A stretch of 64,000 nt of DNA from Streptococcus sanguinis (GCF_900635155.1 NZ_LR134002.1:2296224-2360223); one strand, 5' to 3'. Numbered from the stretch's first letter, positions 16,932 through 26,238 are shown. Notes: generated by a model from the letters alone, not told the origin. Translations and numbers: made by a program.

Positions 16932-19355
16932 CTAAGCTAGCTGTTTTTTATCTGCTCGATAGACCAGAGTACCAAGCGCCATGAAAAGAACTAAAACAAA
17001 AGCAAGGAAGAGCACCTGAGTACCTATTTGGCCATTCATGGAAATCGTTTGGCGTAAGCCCGATACAGAATAGCTCATTGGCAGCCAAGGGTTGATAACT
17101 TGGAAAATCTTACTAGTCAGCTCTAGCGGATAGGTTCCTGCACTAGAAGCCAGCTGTAAAAGCAAAAGAATCAGAGAAACAAAGGCACCAAGCTTGCTAT
17201 CCCAAGTAACCAAAGCTGTCACAAGAGCCATAAAGGTCATGCTGGCTAGGACAATCAAACCGAGGGTTGCCCACTCATGGTTAGCAGATAGGCCTATCAA
17301 GTGCACAGCACCATAGACCAAAACACCCGCCACGACAGAAATGACTCCATTTACCTCTATACGGGCCTTCAGCCAATCTCGTTTCGTCCTAGGTTCTTGA
17401 CCCGATGGAAGTGTGCTAAAGATGATATTGGTTGAAATAGCCGCCACAAATAAAGCTACTGAAATCATATAAGGCGCCATCCCAATGCCGTTTTTCTCTA
17501 CCTTATTCTCATCTGTCTTGCTCAGTGTCAAAGGATCTGCCAGAGTTTTTGCATTGTCTTCCTTGGTTGAAACAGCCGACAATTTATCACCTGCATCTGA
17601 GAGGCCATTGGACAAATCACTCGTTCCCACAGTAAGTTCAGAGAGATTATCTGTTAAAGCACTGCTGCCATCAGCCAGCTTTTCTGTGCCGCTCGCTAAT
17701 TGATTGGTCCCATCTGCTAATTTCCCGAAACTAGAGGTCAATTCTGGCGATTTATCTGTTAATTGGGCTGCCCCGTTTGCTAATTTTGTTGTATTTGCTA
17801 GCAAATCAGGGTTCTTACTTGCCAAAGCTGATGTTCCCTCAGATAGCTGACCGACTGCATTGATATAGCTTGTCACCCCTTGTTCCAATTGTGTTGCGCC
17901 AGTCGTTAGTTTCTCATTTAGGGTATCTACACCTGCAACTAGTTGATTGGCTCCTCCGCTTGCCGAACCGAGACCTGCGCTCACCGTTGATAAGCCATTA
18001 TAAAGGCCATTGATCATGTTAGCTGCCTGTGGCAGAACTTGATTTGATGCACCTTCTAACTGACTAAGTTTTGTTTGACTAGCGCCTTTTATCGTTTCAA
18101 GAGAAGCCCTCATCGTATCAACCTCTGATAAAATTGCCTGAGCAGATTGAACACTTCCCGCTTGACTAGCACTGACTGCTGTATCAATCTCAGCCTTAGC
18201 CTCACTAGAAAGGCCTTGATATGCACTGGTCCCTTGGACACTTGCCAAAGCTGCAGCCTTGGCATCTTGATTGTTATTGATAATGGCTTGAGCGGATGCT
18301 GCTATGCTAGTCAGTGAAGCTTCAATGCTGTTTGTCGACACTGCTGAGTCACTTGCTGCAGCTTGAATACTAGCATTCAACTGAGTCAAGCCAGTTGCCA
18401 AATCATTCACGTTTTGCTGATTGTTAGCTAAGGTTGTATCTACCGATGACTTTAATGTAACCAAGCCAGTGTTCAGATTCGTTACACCTGTTGATAAGGC
18501 CTGAACTCCATCTCCTGACTGAGTAAGCTGTTGGACTCCACCCAATAAGTCTGCTGATCGACCCGACAGCTGATTTGCACCTGCGGCCACAGTACTTACA
18601 CCATTTGCATAAGTGTGTATCCCGTTTGACAAACTACCCAGTCCAGACGATACTTGTGCAACACTCCCAGTATAAGTCTGTAGTCCTGTATTAAATTGAG
18701 CTGCACCGGACGATAATTTGCTCGTAGCTTGATTCAGAGTTCTTAAGTTATCTGCAATTGTCCGACTGCCTGAACCTAGTTGTTGACTGCCAGATGCTAA
18801 TTGCTGAGCACCATCAGATGCCTTAACCAATCCCGTTTTTAGATCTCCCATATTCTTAAATAAGGCGCTCGTATAAGTATCCGTCACATTTTGCGCCACC
18901 GTCTGCTTCAAAGAAGTCATAGCTGAATCACTCATCTTACCAGCAATAAAACTGTGGCCGCTAGACGTTTGATAGTCAATCTTCATTTGCTGAGGATTAT
19001 CTGTCAAAACACTGGCTGCACGTTCAGATAAATCACTTGGAAGCGTCACAACCATGTAGTAATCACCCTTTTCCAGACCATTTTGAGCGTCTTCTTTACT
19101 GACAAAGTGAAAATCCAAATTTTTATTTTCCTTGAGGCTGGAAACAACATCCTCGCCTATAGACAAGGTCTTACCATTAGCAGTTACAGCTTTATCCTGA
19201 TTGACGACCGCCACTGGCAAGTCTGATACCTTTCCATACGGATCCCACATGGAGCTCAAGAAAATAACGTTATACAAGGCAGGAATCAAAGAGACTCCTA
19301 ACATCACAATGATAAAAGTCGGCTTTTTTAAAATAGCTTTCCATTCTCTTAACAT
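16932..19355 (-). CDS. yhgE: YhgE/Pip-family membrane protein
   Basis: 807 residues. One membrane helix near the N-terminus (FIIVMLGVSLIPALYNVIFLSSMWDPYG, with the conserved WDPYG) is followed by LPVAVVNQDKAV and a roughly 450-residue extracellular region of predicted coiled coil, full of heptad-like LxxGxxxLxxG repeats (SGAAQFNTGLQTYT, SSGLGSLSNGIHTY, LADGTNQLASGTEKLADGSSAL). The last 180 residues hold five or six membrane helices of ABC-2 transporter type. The family includes phage-infection protein Pip and relates to EsaA of type VII secretion. The promoter carries two TetR-like operators. AGGAGG precedes ATG. Confidence 0.9.
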   Translation of the reverse strand: MLREWKAILKKPTFIIVMLGVSLIPALYNVIFLSSMWDPYGKVSDLPVAVVNQDKAVTANGKTLSIGEDVVSSLKENKNLDFHFVSKEDAQNGLEKGDYYMVVTLPSDLSERAASVLTDNPQQMKIDYQTSSGHSFIAGKMSDSAMTSLKQTVAQNVTDTYTSALFKNMGDLKTGLVKASDGAQQLASGSQQLGSGSRTIADNLRTLNQATSKLSSGAAQFNTGLQTYTGSVAQVSSGLGSLSNGIHTYANGVSTVAAGANQLSGRSADLLGGVQQLTQSGDGVQALSTGVTNLNTGLVTLKSSVDTTLANNQQNVNDLATGLTQLNASIQAAASDSAVSTNSIEASLTSIAASAQAIINNNQDAKAAALASVQGTSAYQGLSSEAKAEIDTAVSASQAGSVQSAQAILSEVDTMRASLETIKGASQTKLSQLEGASNQVLPQAANMINGLYNGLSTVSAGLGSASGGANQLVAGVDTLNEKLTTGATQLEQGVTSYINAVGQLSEGTSALASKNPDLLANTTKLANGAAQLTDKSPELTSSFGKLADGTNQLASGTEKLADGSSALTDNLSELTVGTSDLSNGLSDAGDKLSAVSTKEDNAKTLADPLTLSKTDENKVEKNGIGMAPYMISVALFVAAISTNIIFSTLPSGQEPRTKRDWLKARIEVNGVISVVAGVLVYGAVHLIGLSANHEWATLGLIVLASMTFMALVTALVTWDSKLGAFVSLILLLLQLASSAGTYPLELTSKIFQVINPWLPMSYSVSGLRQTISMNGQIGTQVLFLAFVLVLFMALGTLVYRADKKQLA

Positions 19356-19370
19356 GTCTACCTCCTAAAA

Positions 19371-19463
19371 TTATACACAGTGTCCAAATTTAGATAAAAT
19401 TGATTATACACCAATCGAAAATTATTACAAGTTTATTCTTTAAAAATTGGACACCGTGTCTAA
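19371..19463 (-). promoter_or_regulatory. yhgE promoter flanked by two 17-bp palindromic operators
   Basis: Minus-strand TTGTAA (425-430), 16-base spacer, TATAAT (403-408). Operator A at 19371-19387 (TTATACAC A GTGTCCAA) lies between the -10 and the ribosome binding site; operator B at 19447-19463 (TTGGACAC C GTGTCTAA) lies upstream of the -35. The shared half-site is ACAC-N-GTGTC. Such a pair suggests a TetR-family repressor, perhaps that at 20624. Confidence 0.6.
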
Positions 19464-19728
19464 TTTTGTTTAAAAAGATTGTAGAGAAGCGGAATAAGTT
19501 GGTCCTAGTGTCTTTAATCCCTGAATAATCTGTAAATAAAAGGTATTCTTCCATAGGTAGGTACACAGAAAATCAGTATTATGTTAGAATGATAAGCGAG
19601 GTAAATGGAGTCAAGCATCGAGCTCTTAACTTGATGATAGGGTTCCATGTGAAACACTGCTGCCAGCAGATGCCTCACATGACAATAGCTCAAGTCAGAT
19701 TGAGAATAGTAAAGAAAGGTTTAAGACA
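19464..19728 (+). other. Untranslated region before the second lipoprotein gene
   Basis: 265 bases with no supported reading frame. An extended -10 (TGTTAGAAT) ends at 19589. Downstream, CATGTGA (about 19646-19652) and TCACATG (about 19676-19682) can pair around GCTG/CAGC, a hairpin of possible regulatory or small-RNA nature. AAAGGT lies a few bases before the lipoprotein ATG. No known riboswitch class is recognised. Confidence 0.4.
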
Positions 19729-20391
19729 ATGAAAAAAAGAACACTATTTAGCTTATTTTCTCTAGTTGCAGCACTATTTCTGCTGTCAGCCTGCAGTTTG
19801 TTTTTGCCACAAAGGTCAAATCGTCCAGCTCAGTCTTCTGAGGCCAGAAAGCTAGAAAAGAAAGATAGTTCTAGCAAAAAGAAATCTGAAACGAAAGAGT
19901 CTTCATCTTCCAGCAGTTCCAGTCAAGATGCTAGAAAAGAGCCCGAAAAAACCACAGATGGTCTTCCCGCAGATGCTGATCATGCTAAGAAAGATAAGAT
20001 TTATGCGACTGGCGATGCCAAGGTTTATTACCAATCCTATGAATCTGGCGGTTTTGAAGCTCAAATTCCTGAATTTAAAGGATATACCCAAGAAAAAGTC
20101 AAAAGTATTTTGGGCGAGCCAGAAAAAGTAAGCACCGACCTCGCTTCTGAATACGAAGCTTTCCAAAACAAAGAATTAGAAAATCTGAAGAGGCTGGTTC
20201 AGGAGCAAAAAATCAACACCGAACAAGCGCGTGCTTTCTTAGCAGGTGTAGTTGATATTTCTCAAGCATCAAGGTTACAAAACACCTACACAATTTACTC
20301 TTATAAAAATGAACAAATTTCTATTATCTTCTCGCAAGAGGGTGAGTTGCTTTACGTCACTCCCGACCCCGACTACCTCTACTTTAAATAA
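19729..20391 (+). CDS. DUF4947-type lipoprotein
   Basis: 220 residues. Signal peptide ending LSAC (Cys22), then a Lys/Ser/Glu-rich linker to about residue 80. The folded C-terminal part starts near KIYATGDAKVYYQSYESGGFEAQIPEFKGYTQEKVKSILGEPEKV and ends YTIYSYKNEQISIIFSQEGELLYVTPDPDYLYFK, the pattern of DUF4947, a streptococcal domain with SmpA/OmlA-like repeats (the GEPEKV turn). Function is unknown. It lies between yhgE and a TetR gene; no operon link is evident. Confidence 0.8.
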   Translation: MKKRTLFSLFSLVAALFLLSACSLFLPQRSNRPAQSSEARKLEKKDSSSKKKSETKESSSSSSSSQDARKEPEKTTDGLPADADHAKKDKIYATGDAKVYYQSYESGGFEAQIPEFKGYTQEKVKSILGEPEKVSTDLASEYEAFQNKELENLKRLVQEQKINTEQARAFLAGVVDISQASRLQNTYTIYSYKNEQISIIFSQEGELLYVTPDPDYLYFK

Positions 20392-20402
20392 TGCTCAAAA
20401 CG

Positions 20403-20436
20403 AAGGCCGAGACTTTACTTTAAGTCTTGGCTTTAT
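20403..20436 (+). terminator. Terminator after the DUF4947 lipoprotein gene
   Basis: AAGGCCGAGACTT / AAGTCTTGGCTTT stem (one G-U pair) with a short loop and a TTATTATTTT tail. Confidence 0.8.
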
Positions 20437-20623
20437 TATTTTACCAGTCTAACAAACCTAATAAAATAAAATTTTGCCTATCTATGCCTATTTTCAGAAT
20501 TTAACTCTTTTCCACTTGAAAAACATTTGATATAATAGTACATGGAGAAAAAGAAAAAGTAGTTTGCTATGATAGCTATTAGTTTGAAGAGCAGACTGAG
20601 GCTTAGCCTCAAAGGGAGATTTT

Positions 20624-21154
20624 ATGTTAGAAAGCAATAAACGCCGAAAAACCAAGGCTATTATTGAGAGAGCCATGGTTTCACTACTGCATCAGCAGTC
20701 CTTCGACCATATCACTACTGTCCAGCTAGCTCAAGCTGCTGGCATCAGCCGTAGTAGTTTCTATACTCACTACAAGGATAAGTACGATATGATTGAACGT
20801 TATCAGCAAAACCTCTTTCATCAACTGGGGTATATTTTTGATAACAATCAGGAGGATATTCAAACTGCGATTACGGAGGTCTTTCAGTTCCTCCAGCTAG
20901 AGCCGCTTTTAGCTGCTCTTCTGACGGAAAACGGAACGAAAGAAATTCAAAATTTCCTGCGCCATAAGCTGCAGATGATGCTAGCTGATAGCCTTCAGGA
21001 TCGCTTTAGCAATCGCATTTACAATCATTTTGAAAAAGAATACAGCCGGGTCTTTCTCGCTAATGCCTTCTTCGGCGTCTGCCAGATGTGGGTTTCCAGA
21101 GGAAAAAAAGAAAGCCCTGAACAAATAGCAGAATTTCTTTTAAAAATGATATAA
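20624..21154 (+). CDS. TetR/AcrR-family transcriptional regulator
   Basis: 176 residues. The N-terminal helix-turn-helix is RRKTKAIIERAMVSLLHQQSFDHITTVQLAQAAGISRSSFYTHYKDKYDMIERYQ; the C-terminal domain resembles the TetR_C protein group that regulates YhgE/Pip and lipid genes (FLRHKLQMMLADSLQDRF, VFLANAFFGVCQMWVSRGKKESPEQIAEFLLKMI). It resembles the TetR at 299 in length and layout. AGGGAG precedes ATG. Candidate targets are yhgE upstream and the lipid cluster that converges on it. Confidence 0.88.
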   Translation: MLESNKRRKTKAIIERAMVSLLHQQSFDHITTVQLAQAAGISRSSFYTHYKDKYDMIERYQQNLFHQLGYIFDNNQEDIQTAITEVFQFLQLEPLLAALLTENGTKEIQNFLRHKLQMMLADSLQDRFSNRIYNHFEKEYSRVFLANAFFGVCQMWVSRGKKESPEQIAEFLLKMI

Positions 21155-21209
21155 GAAGTTGCTTAAGCCCATCGGGCACACTTCTACTCAAATTTTTGAA
21201 AAATTAAAC

Positions 21210-21252
21210 AGGGTGTACAAAACTAAAAGAGGTTCTGTACACCCTATTTTTA
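21210..21252. terminator. Terminator between convergent tetR and the KAS III-like gene
   Basis: AGGGTGTACA / TGTACACCCT, a 10-bp stem with a 16-base loop and T-rich tail on the plus strand. The long loop makes it less typical. Confidence 0.6.
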
Positions 21253-21257
21253 TTGTA

Positions 21258-22202
21258 TTATAATTTCATAGCCAGCATATTAACTGTCATACCAGCTGCT
21301 GTTCCCATCAGAGCGATGGTGTCCCCTTCCTTGACTAGATTGCGCTCCAGAGCATAACAGAGAGAAAAGGGCACTGCTACTGACACCATATTACCATAGT
21401 CTTGCACAATATTAAGGTATTTATCATCAGGAATACCCAAGCTGCGCATGACCATTGGCAGAGCACGACTCGCCTGATGCGGAATGATATAATCCAGGTC
21501 AGATAGGCTGAGACCACTCTTTTCTTTAAATTCTTTAAACATTTCCGGAATTTTTCTGGCAGAGAGCAAGAGTATCTTCTTGCCATTCATGTCAAACATG
21601 TAGTGAGTCTTGGTAGCATCCGAATACTCCTTAGGCTGAAATGATGTCAAACCACCGCGAATCTCTGTATCGTGAGCTCCCTCAGACCAGGTCCGCTGCA
21701 GGCTGGAGATAACACCTCTCTCTTCCTCTGTTGCTTCAAAAATCAAAGCAGCCGCACCATCACTGAACAACTCAAAACTTTCCTTCTGATTGGGATTGAG
21801 ACCCAAACTTCCAACCTCACTAGACACGATGAGGATTCTTTGATATTCACCAGCCTCCAACAAATGAGACATGAGACTCAAAGCTGAGATAAAGCTGGTG
21901 CAGGTCGTATTGATATCCATGGCTGGAATGGACAAGCCCTTAGCCACCAACTCGTGAATCAGGGCAGCGGTGCAGGGAATAGGCTGAACGCCCACCGCAC
22001 TGGCCGACACGATGCAATCAATGTCTTTGATAGTCAAGCCCGCTTGCTGCAGGGCTTTTTCAATCGCCTTGACCTCCATGGAAAGCTGGGTTTCTTCATT
22101 TTCCACCACTCGATAACGGGTCTGATCCTTAAAAGTCACAGTATTTCTAGGTAGATGCGTACCATAACCAACAATCTTTATATGATTCTTTACTGCTGTC
22201 AT
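21258..22202 (-). CDS. 3-oxoacyl-ACP synthase III-like condensing enzyme
   Basis: 314 residues of the thiolase/KAS III fold. The catalytic triad is intact: Cys101 in MDINTTCTSFISAL, His242 in YIIPHQASRALP and Asn271 in YGNMVSVAVPF. The C-terminal GTAAGMTVNMLAMKL is the family glycine loop. Divergence from housekeeping FabH (for example QTRYRVVENEETQLSMEVKAIEKAL near the N-terminus) and its company with a ligase, an MBL hydrolase and an OleD-like reductase argue for a specialised condensation, as in OleA or secondary-metabolite KAS III. Last gene of the cluster, 100 bases after the ligase gene. Confidence 0.88.
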   Translation of the reverse strand: MTAVKNHIKIVGYGTHLPRNTVTFKDQTRYRVVENEETQLSMEVKAIEKALQQAGLTIKDIDCIVSASAVGVQPIPCTAALIHELVAKGLSIPAMDINTTCTSFISALSLMSHLLEAGEYQRILIVSSEVGSLGLNPNQKESFELFSDGAAALIFEATEEERGVISSLQRTWSEGAHDTEIRGGLTSFQPKEYSDATKTHYMFDMNGKKILLLSARKIPEMFKEFKEKSGLSLSDLDYIIPHQASRALPMVMRSLGIPDDKYLNIVQDYGNMVSVAVPFSLCYALERNLVKEGDTIALMGTAAGMTVNMLAMKL

Positions 22203-22302
22203 ATTAAACTCCTTCTTGTCAGACTTGGGGCTGCTCGGCAGTTAGGTAAACTGTCAAAGAGTATGAGCCACCGATTCATATATTTTTCCACTTGGGGCAT
22301 TC

Positions 22303-23562
22303 TTAAGCCCGATAAATTCGTTTCAACTTACGACCTCTGTCCCGCTGATAATCTTCAAAAGAAATAGCCGGCATAAGAAAGCTTTTATCAGTCGCTAAGT
22401 TTTGAAACTGCTGGACAATCTCGTCTTCTCGCTGCTGACTACGATGTTCGATAGCAATGGTCAGCGAATAGTCCTGCTTCTGAGCGACTTGGTATTCTCC
22501 AATCGCATCAACTAAGAGCAGACAACGGCGGATAAAGTCCGGAAAGATCTCCACCGACTGACCTGCGGTATTTTCAAAAATGAAAATATCATCCGAGCGC
22601 CCCTCAATCCTGTCAATCCGTGTAAAGACCGAACCGCAGGGGCAAGGTTCAGGATTTTCCACCAAGATATCATTCAGCTCATATTGAAAAATTGGTTGAG
22701 AAGTCCGCTTGAAGTCCGTGATAATAGGATAAAAACGCCGATCATCCAAGTAGTGCTTATCTACATGGACAATGTCTTCGTTTAGATGAAGATTCCCGTA
22801 GGAACAGCTACAGGCTAGGAAGCCCTCGGTCGCTTGGTAGACCTGGTCCACCTTTTTCAGACCAAATCCTGCTTGAATCCTCTGCCGGTCTGGCTCTTCC
22901 AAAATCTCTGCCACTGATACGACTTTGCTAGGGGCAATTTTCAAATTTCCTGCCTTGACTTGTTTAGCCAGCTCCAAGAGCATTGATGCTGGCGCCACCA
23001 AAATCGTTGGCTGGTAAGCATTCAAACGCTCTACATGCTCTTCGGCTCCTTGAAAAGTATCAAAATACTCCAGAGAAATCAAGCCTGAATTGACAGTCTG
23101 ATAGAGTTGGTTATCTGCCCGCAGAAAGAAGGCGATTTTGTGCCCAAAGAGTTTATCTTTAGGCAGCATCTTTGCCAAGATGGCTGCCGCCCACATACTG
23201 CGCTCCTTTTCAGTGGTGACAAACAAGCCTCGATGACCGGACGTCCCTGAAGACAAGCCAACAGCAATCTCTCCTATCATGGGACTAAAATCACGTGTTC
23301 GCTCGCTCTCCAGTGCCAAAGCTAGTAACTCATCACGATCCAGCCCTTGAGTATTGAGCTCATTGAAATGCTCCATCATAAAGGCCTTATTCATCTTAAA
23401 ATCTGCTGGAATACCTGATTTAAAATAAGGTGATTCCTGCTGCAGAAATTCCCGATAGATTGCTAAAGCTTTGATTTGATATCGTTCCAGAGCCTTTCGA
23501 TCTTTAAATCGATGCCCCCAGCGCATGACGCTAAAGGTTTTTAGAAATGTTCCTAGTTTCAT
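22303..23562 (-). CDS. F390 synthetase/PaaK-type adenylate-forming ligase
   Basis: 419 residues. The phosphate loop is VGLSSGTSGHRGLFVTTEKER (about 104-124), as in PaaK and F390 synthetase-related enzymes. YQATEGFLACSCSYGNLHLNED and FQYELNDILVENPEPCPCGSVFTRIDRIEGRSDD give the adenylate-binding and hinge motifs; the CPCG pair is the usual Zn-binding turn. Such proteins activate an acid as an acyl-adenylate. Start at 23562 is chosen since homology begins at MKLGTFLKTF; it overlaps the MBL gene by 32 bases. Confidence 0.85.
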   Translation of the reverse strand: MKLGTFLKTFSVMRWGHRFKDRKALERYQIKALAIYREFLQQESPYFKSGIPADFKMNKAFMMEHFNELNTQGLDRDELLALALESERTRDFSPMIGEIAVGLSSGTSGHRGLFVTTEKERSMWAAAILAKMLPKDKLFGHKIAFFLRADNQLYQTVNSGLISLEYFDTFQGAEEHVERLNAYQPTILVAPASMLLELAKQVKAGNLKIAPSKVVSVAEILEEPDRQRIQAGFGLKKVDQVYQATEGFLACSCSYGNLHLNEDIVHVDKHYLDDRRFYPIITDFKRTSQPIFQYELNDILVENPEPCPCGSVFTRIDRIEGRSDDIFIFENTAGQSVEIFPDFIRRCLLLVDAIGEYQVAQKQDYSLTIAIEHRSQQREDEIVQQFQNLATDKSFLMPAISFEDYQRDRGRKLKRIYRA

Positions 23563-24358
23563 ACAAAATCCGCTCCACTCTCTCAGCCGGATCATGACTG
23601 ACTAGCACCTGGTAGCCAACGGCAAGCAACTGCCGAAGCAAGGCCACACCAGCCATGTATTCTTCCTTGTTATCCTGGATTAGTGACGGCAAGAAACGCA
23701 TCTGCTCCGTATACGGCAACAGATCTACGCCCCAGCACAAATCAGCTCCGATAAACAGATGATAATCTGGCAAAAAGAGACAAGCTTGACCAGCAGCATG
23801 CCCATCAACTGAGGCCAGATATATACTGCCATCGCCAAACAAGTCAACTGTCTTGCGATAGAGGAATTCTGCTTGGACCTGCTGAGGTTCCACCACTTCC
23901 AACCGACTCTCAAAATCCTGCGGAAGAAATTCCTTGAAAATCAAATCCTTCAGTTTGGCATGCTGATACGTTTTGAAAACGGTCTTGGTCAGAATGAAGC
24001 GGGCCTTGGGAAAGAAAGCAGCTCCGCCGATGTGATCTGGATGCAAGTGCGACAAGATGACATAAGAAATATCTTCTGGCGCAATTCCTTTTTGCTCAAG
24101 CAGACGATCTATACGCTCCTCTTCTGACATATCTACAGGCGTTCCCAGACCATAGAGCCAGTATTTGAGCTTGGGCTTCAGAATAGCTGGAGAATAGCCA
24201 GTGTCGTAGAGAATATAGCCTTTCTCACGATGCTTCAAGAGGAAAACACCAGCTGGAAAAATCATTTTTTTCTTGGCAACTCCCTTAAACATCTGCTGCA
24301 AGTGACTGCTGCAGCGCCCAGGCTGAAGATACTCAATTTTCTCGATAATGTTGGACAT
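23531..24358 (-). CDS. Metallo-beta-lactamase-fold hydrolase
   Basis: 275 residues. The metal motif HLHPDHIGG gives His104, His106, Asp108 and His109; further ligands are in ASVDGHAAGQACLFL and LFIGADLCWG, and the late His in QVLVSHDPAERVERI. The layout matches the lactonase/glyoxalase branch (YILYDTGYSP near residue 50), so a thioester, lactone or other acyl ester is a likely substrate. It overlaps both neighbours (26 bases with the reductase gene, 32 with the ligase gene), so the three are one transcription unit. Confidence 0.88.
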   Translation of the reverse strand: MSNIIEKIEYLQPGRCSSHLQQMFKGVAKKKMIFPAGVFLLKHREKGYILYDTGYSPAILKPKLKYWLYGLGTPVDMSEEERIDRLLEQKGIAPEDISYVILSHLHPDHIGGAAFFPKARFILTKTVFKTYQHAKLKDLIFKEFLPQDFESRLEVVEPQQVQAEFLYRKTVDLFGDGSIYLASVDGHAAGQACLFLPDYHLFIGADLCWGVDLLPYTEQMRFLPSLIQDNKEEYMAGVALLRQLLAVGYQVLVSHDPAERVERILYETRNISKNL

Positions 24359-25310
24359 ATTTTGCAATCCCTTCACTGATTGTCAACTTGGGTTGATAGC
24401 CCAAATCCCTTACTGCTGCTGATATATCCAGCGTTTGACTGTAACGCATTAAGTAATAGGTGTAAAGAGTAAGAGGTGGCTCTTTTTCAATGTTAAAAAA
24501 GCGATAAAAGCTTTCAAATCCTTGTGCCAGAAGACCTAGAAAAGCAGCAGGCAATCGAACATAACGTTTACGAACCTGTAAACCATCCAAAGCTTCATCC
24601 AGCATATCCTTGAAACTACGGGATTCTCCATTGGTAATGTTGTAAACCTGCCCTTGTGCTTCTGGTATTTCCAAAGCCAAACGAACAGCTAAGGCTACGT
24701 TTTCCACACAGGTCATATCCATCATTTGCTGACCATTTCTGATAAGTGGAATCGCTAGTTTTTGACTTAAGCGCAGAATCCTAGGAAAGATACTGGTATC
24801 TCCAATACCAAAAAGCCCTCTAGGGCGCAAGATAACCGATGGAACTTGAGGATAGCTTCGGACAATCCGCTCAGCCATGAGCTTGCTTTTGATATAGTAA
24901 TTCAGCTCATTCTCCTGTGGAGCAGCCTCTTCTTTGATAGCAAGTTGATCACGCGCCGCAGCATAAACACTCGGAGAGGAAATATAGACCAGTCGTTGCA
25001 CTCCAAAATGCCGGCAAGCTTCCATAACCAGTTTGGTTCCTACTACATTTGTCTGATAAAACTGCTCCCAGGGTCCCCAAATCGTTGAGAGAGCCCCAGC
25101 ATGCACCACTGCATCCACTCCTTCGCAGGCTGCAAAAATTTCTTCTTCTCTGGTAAAATCACCAGCAAAAAACTCTACTGAAGGACCTTCTAACTGCCGA
25201 CCAGCCTTCAGATTACGGCCAAAAGCCCGTACCTGATAGCCTTGTTCAGCCAGCTCTTCAACAACATACTTTCCTAGAAAGCCAGTCGCTCCTGTCACTA
25301 GAACCTTCAT
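24333..25310 (-). CDS. NAD(P)-dependent epimerase/3-beta-HSD-like reductase (OleD-like)
   Basis: 325 residues, extended short-chain dehydrogenase. The Rossmann motif GATGFLG is at 7-13, AGALSTIWGPWEQFYQTNVVGTK follows near 71-93, and the active site is Tyr139-x3-Lys143 (NYYIKSK) with Ser near 112. The ALSxxWGPW block is typical of the 3-beta-hydroxysteroid dehydrogenase/OleD group, which reduces beta-keto acids from head-to-head condensation. AAGGAG precedes ATG at 25310. First gene of the cluster. Confidence 0.87.
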   Translation of the reverse strand: MKVLVTGATGFLGKYVVEELAEQGYQVRAFGRNLKAGRQLEGPSVEFFAGDFTREEEIFAACEGVDAVVHAGALSTIWGPWEQFYQTNVVGTKLVMEACRHFGVQRLVYISSPSVYAAARDQLAIKEEAAPQENELNYYIKSKLMAERIVRSYPQVPSVILRPRGLFGIGDTSIFPRILRLSQKLAIPLIRNGQQMMDMTCVENVALAVRLALEIPEAQGQVYNITNGESRSFKDMLDEALDGLQVRKRYVRLPAAFLGLLAQGFESFYRFFNIEKEPPLTLYTYYLMRYSQTLDISAAVRDLGYQPKLTISEGIAKYVQHYREN

Positions 25311-25352
25311 CGCTACTCCTTTCATATAATTTTCTGTTTCTGTCTTGTCCCC

Positions 25353-25361
25353 ATTATACAC
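25353..25361 (-). promoter_or_regulatory. Extended -10 promoter of the lipid-type cluster
   Basis: Minus-strand TGGTGTATAATGG holds an extended -10 with TATAAT at 25353-25358, 42 bases before the reductase start. No good -35 is visible. Confidence 0.5.
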
Positions 25362-25524
25362 CATTTCAGCAAATCTTCCCTAAAAAAGCTGGAAAAAATC
25401 TTTACTGGGTGTCTCACCTGATTGGATAGGAGCAGAAAGAAATCAGATAATTTCCCCAAACAGCTGTCTCAATCCATTGACATTTTTTAGTTGGAAATAG
25501 CTCTAATTAATTCATTGAGAGTAT

Positions 25525-25551
25525 AAAAAAAGAAGCCGGGAAACCGGCTTC
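25525..25551 (-). terminator. Terminator of rpsD
   Basis: GAAGCCGG / CCGGCTTC hairpin with a four-base loop, followed on the minus strand by T7. Confidence 0.92.
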
Positions 25552-25565
25552 TGAACAAATACAAA

Positions 25566-26177
25566 TTAAAGCATTTTGTTGTAGAATTCAACGATAAGTG
25601 CTTCGTTGATTTCTGGGTTGATTTCATCGCGCTCTGGAAGGCGAGTCAATGAACCTTCTAATTTTTCAGCATCGAATGATACGAATGCTGGACGTCCAAG
25701 AGTTGCTTCAACAGCTTCAAGGATTGCAGGCACTTTCAATGATTTCTCACGAACTGAGATCACTTGACCTGGAGTTACGCGGTATGATGGGATATCAACG
25801 CGTTTGCCGTCAACAAGGATGTGACCGTGGTTTACGAATTGACGAGCTTGACGACGAGTAGTCGCAAGACCAAGACGGTAAACAACGTTATCCAAGCGAC
25901 GCTCCAAGAGAAGCATGAAGTTAAAACCAAGGATTCCTTCTTTGATTTTTGAAGCTTGAACAAACAAGTTACGGAATTGTTTTTCACCTACACCATAAGT
26001 GAAACGAAGTTTTTGCTTTTCAGCCAATTGCAAACCATATTCTGACAATTTGCTGCGGTTGTTTGGTCCATGCTGACCAGGTACATAGTTACGGCGAGCC
26101 AATTCTTTACCTGTACCAGTAAGAGAAAGACCCAAACGACGAGCTTGTTTCCAAGATGGTCCTGTATAACGTGACAT
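25566..26177 (-). CDS. rpsD: 30S ribosomal protein S4
   Basis: 203 residues, full length. It begins [26 protein letters not shown]; the S4 RNA-binding domain is [40 protein letters not shown] (about 93-133). A primary 16S rRNA binder and assembly initiator. Start chosen at the conserved MSRYTGP with GGAGG upstream. Confidence 0.99.
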   Translation of the reverse strand: MSRYTGPSWKQARRLGLSLTGTGKELARRNYVPGQHGPNNRSKLSEYGLQLAEKQKLRFTYGVGEKQFRNLFVQASKIKEGILGFNFMLLLERRLDNVVYRLGLATTRRQARQFVNHGHILVDGKRVDIPSYRVTPGQVISVREKSLKVPAILEAVEATLGRPAFVSFDAEKLEGSLTRLPERDEINPEINEALIVEFYNKML

Positions 26178-26238
26178 AAAAATGTCCTCCTGTAAAATAT
26201 TTTTGAGGAAATAGTCACTTAGAAAGCCCTGATTCGTG

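Noticed and set aside
19642..19657. GGTTCCATGTGAAACA as a parS
   Set aside because: Three mismatches to the 16-bp consensus, including the central CG.
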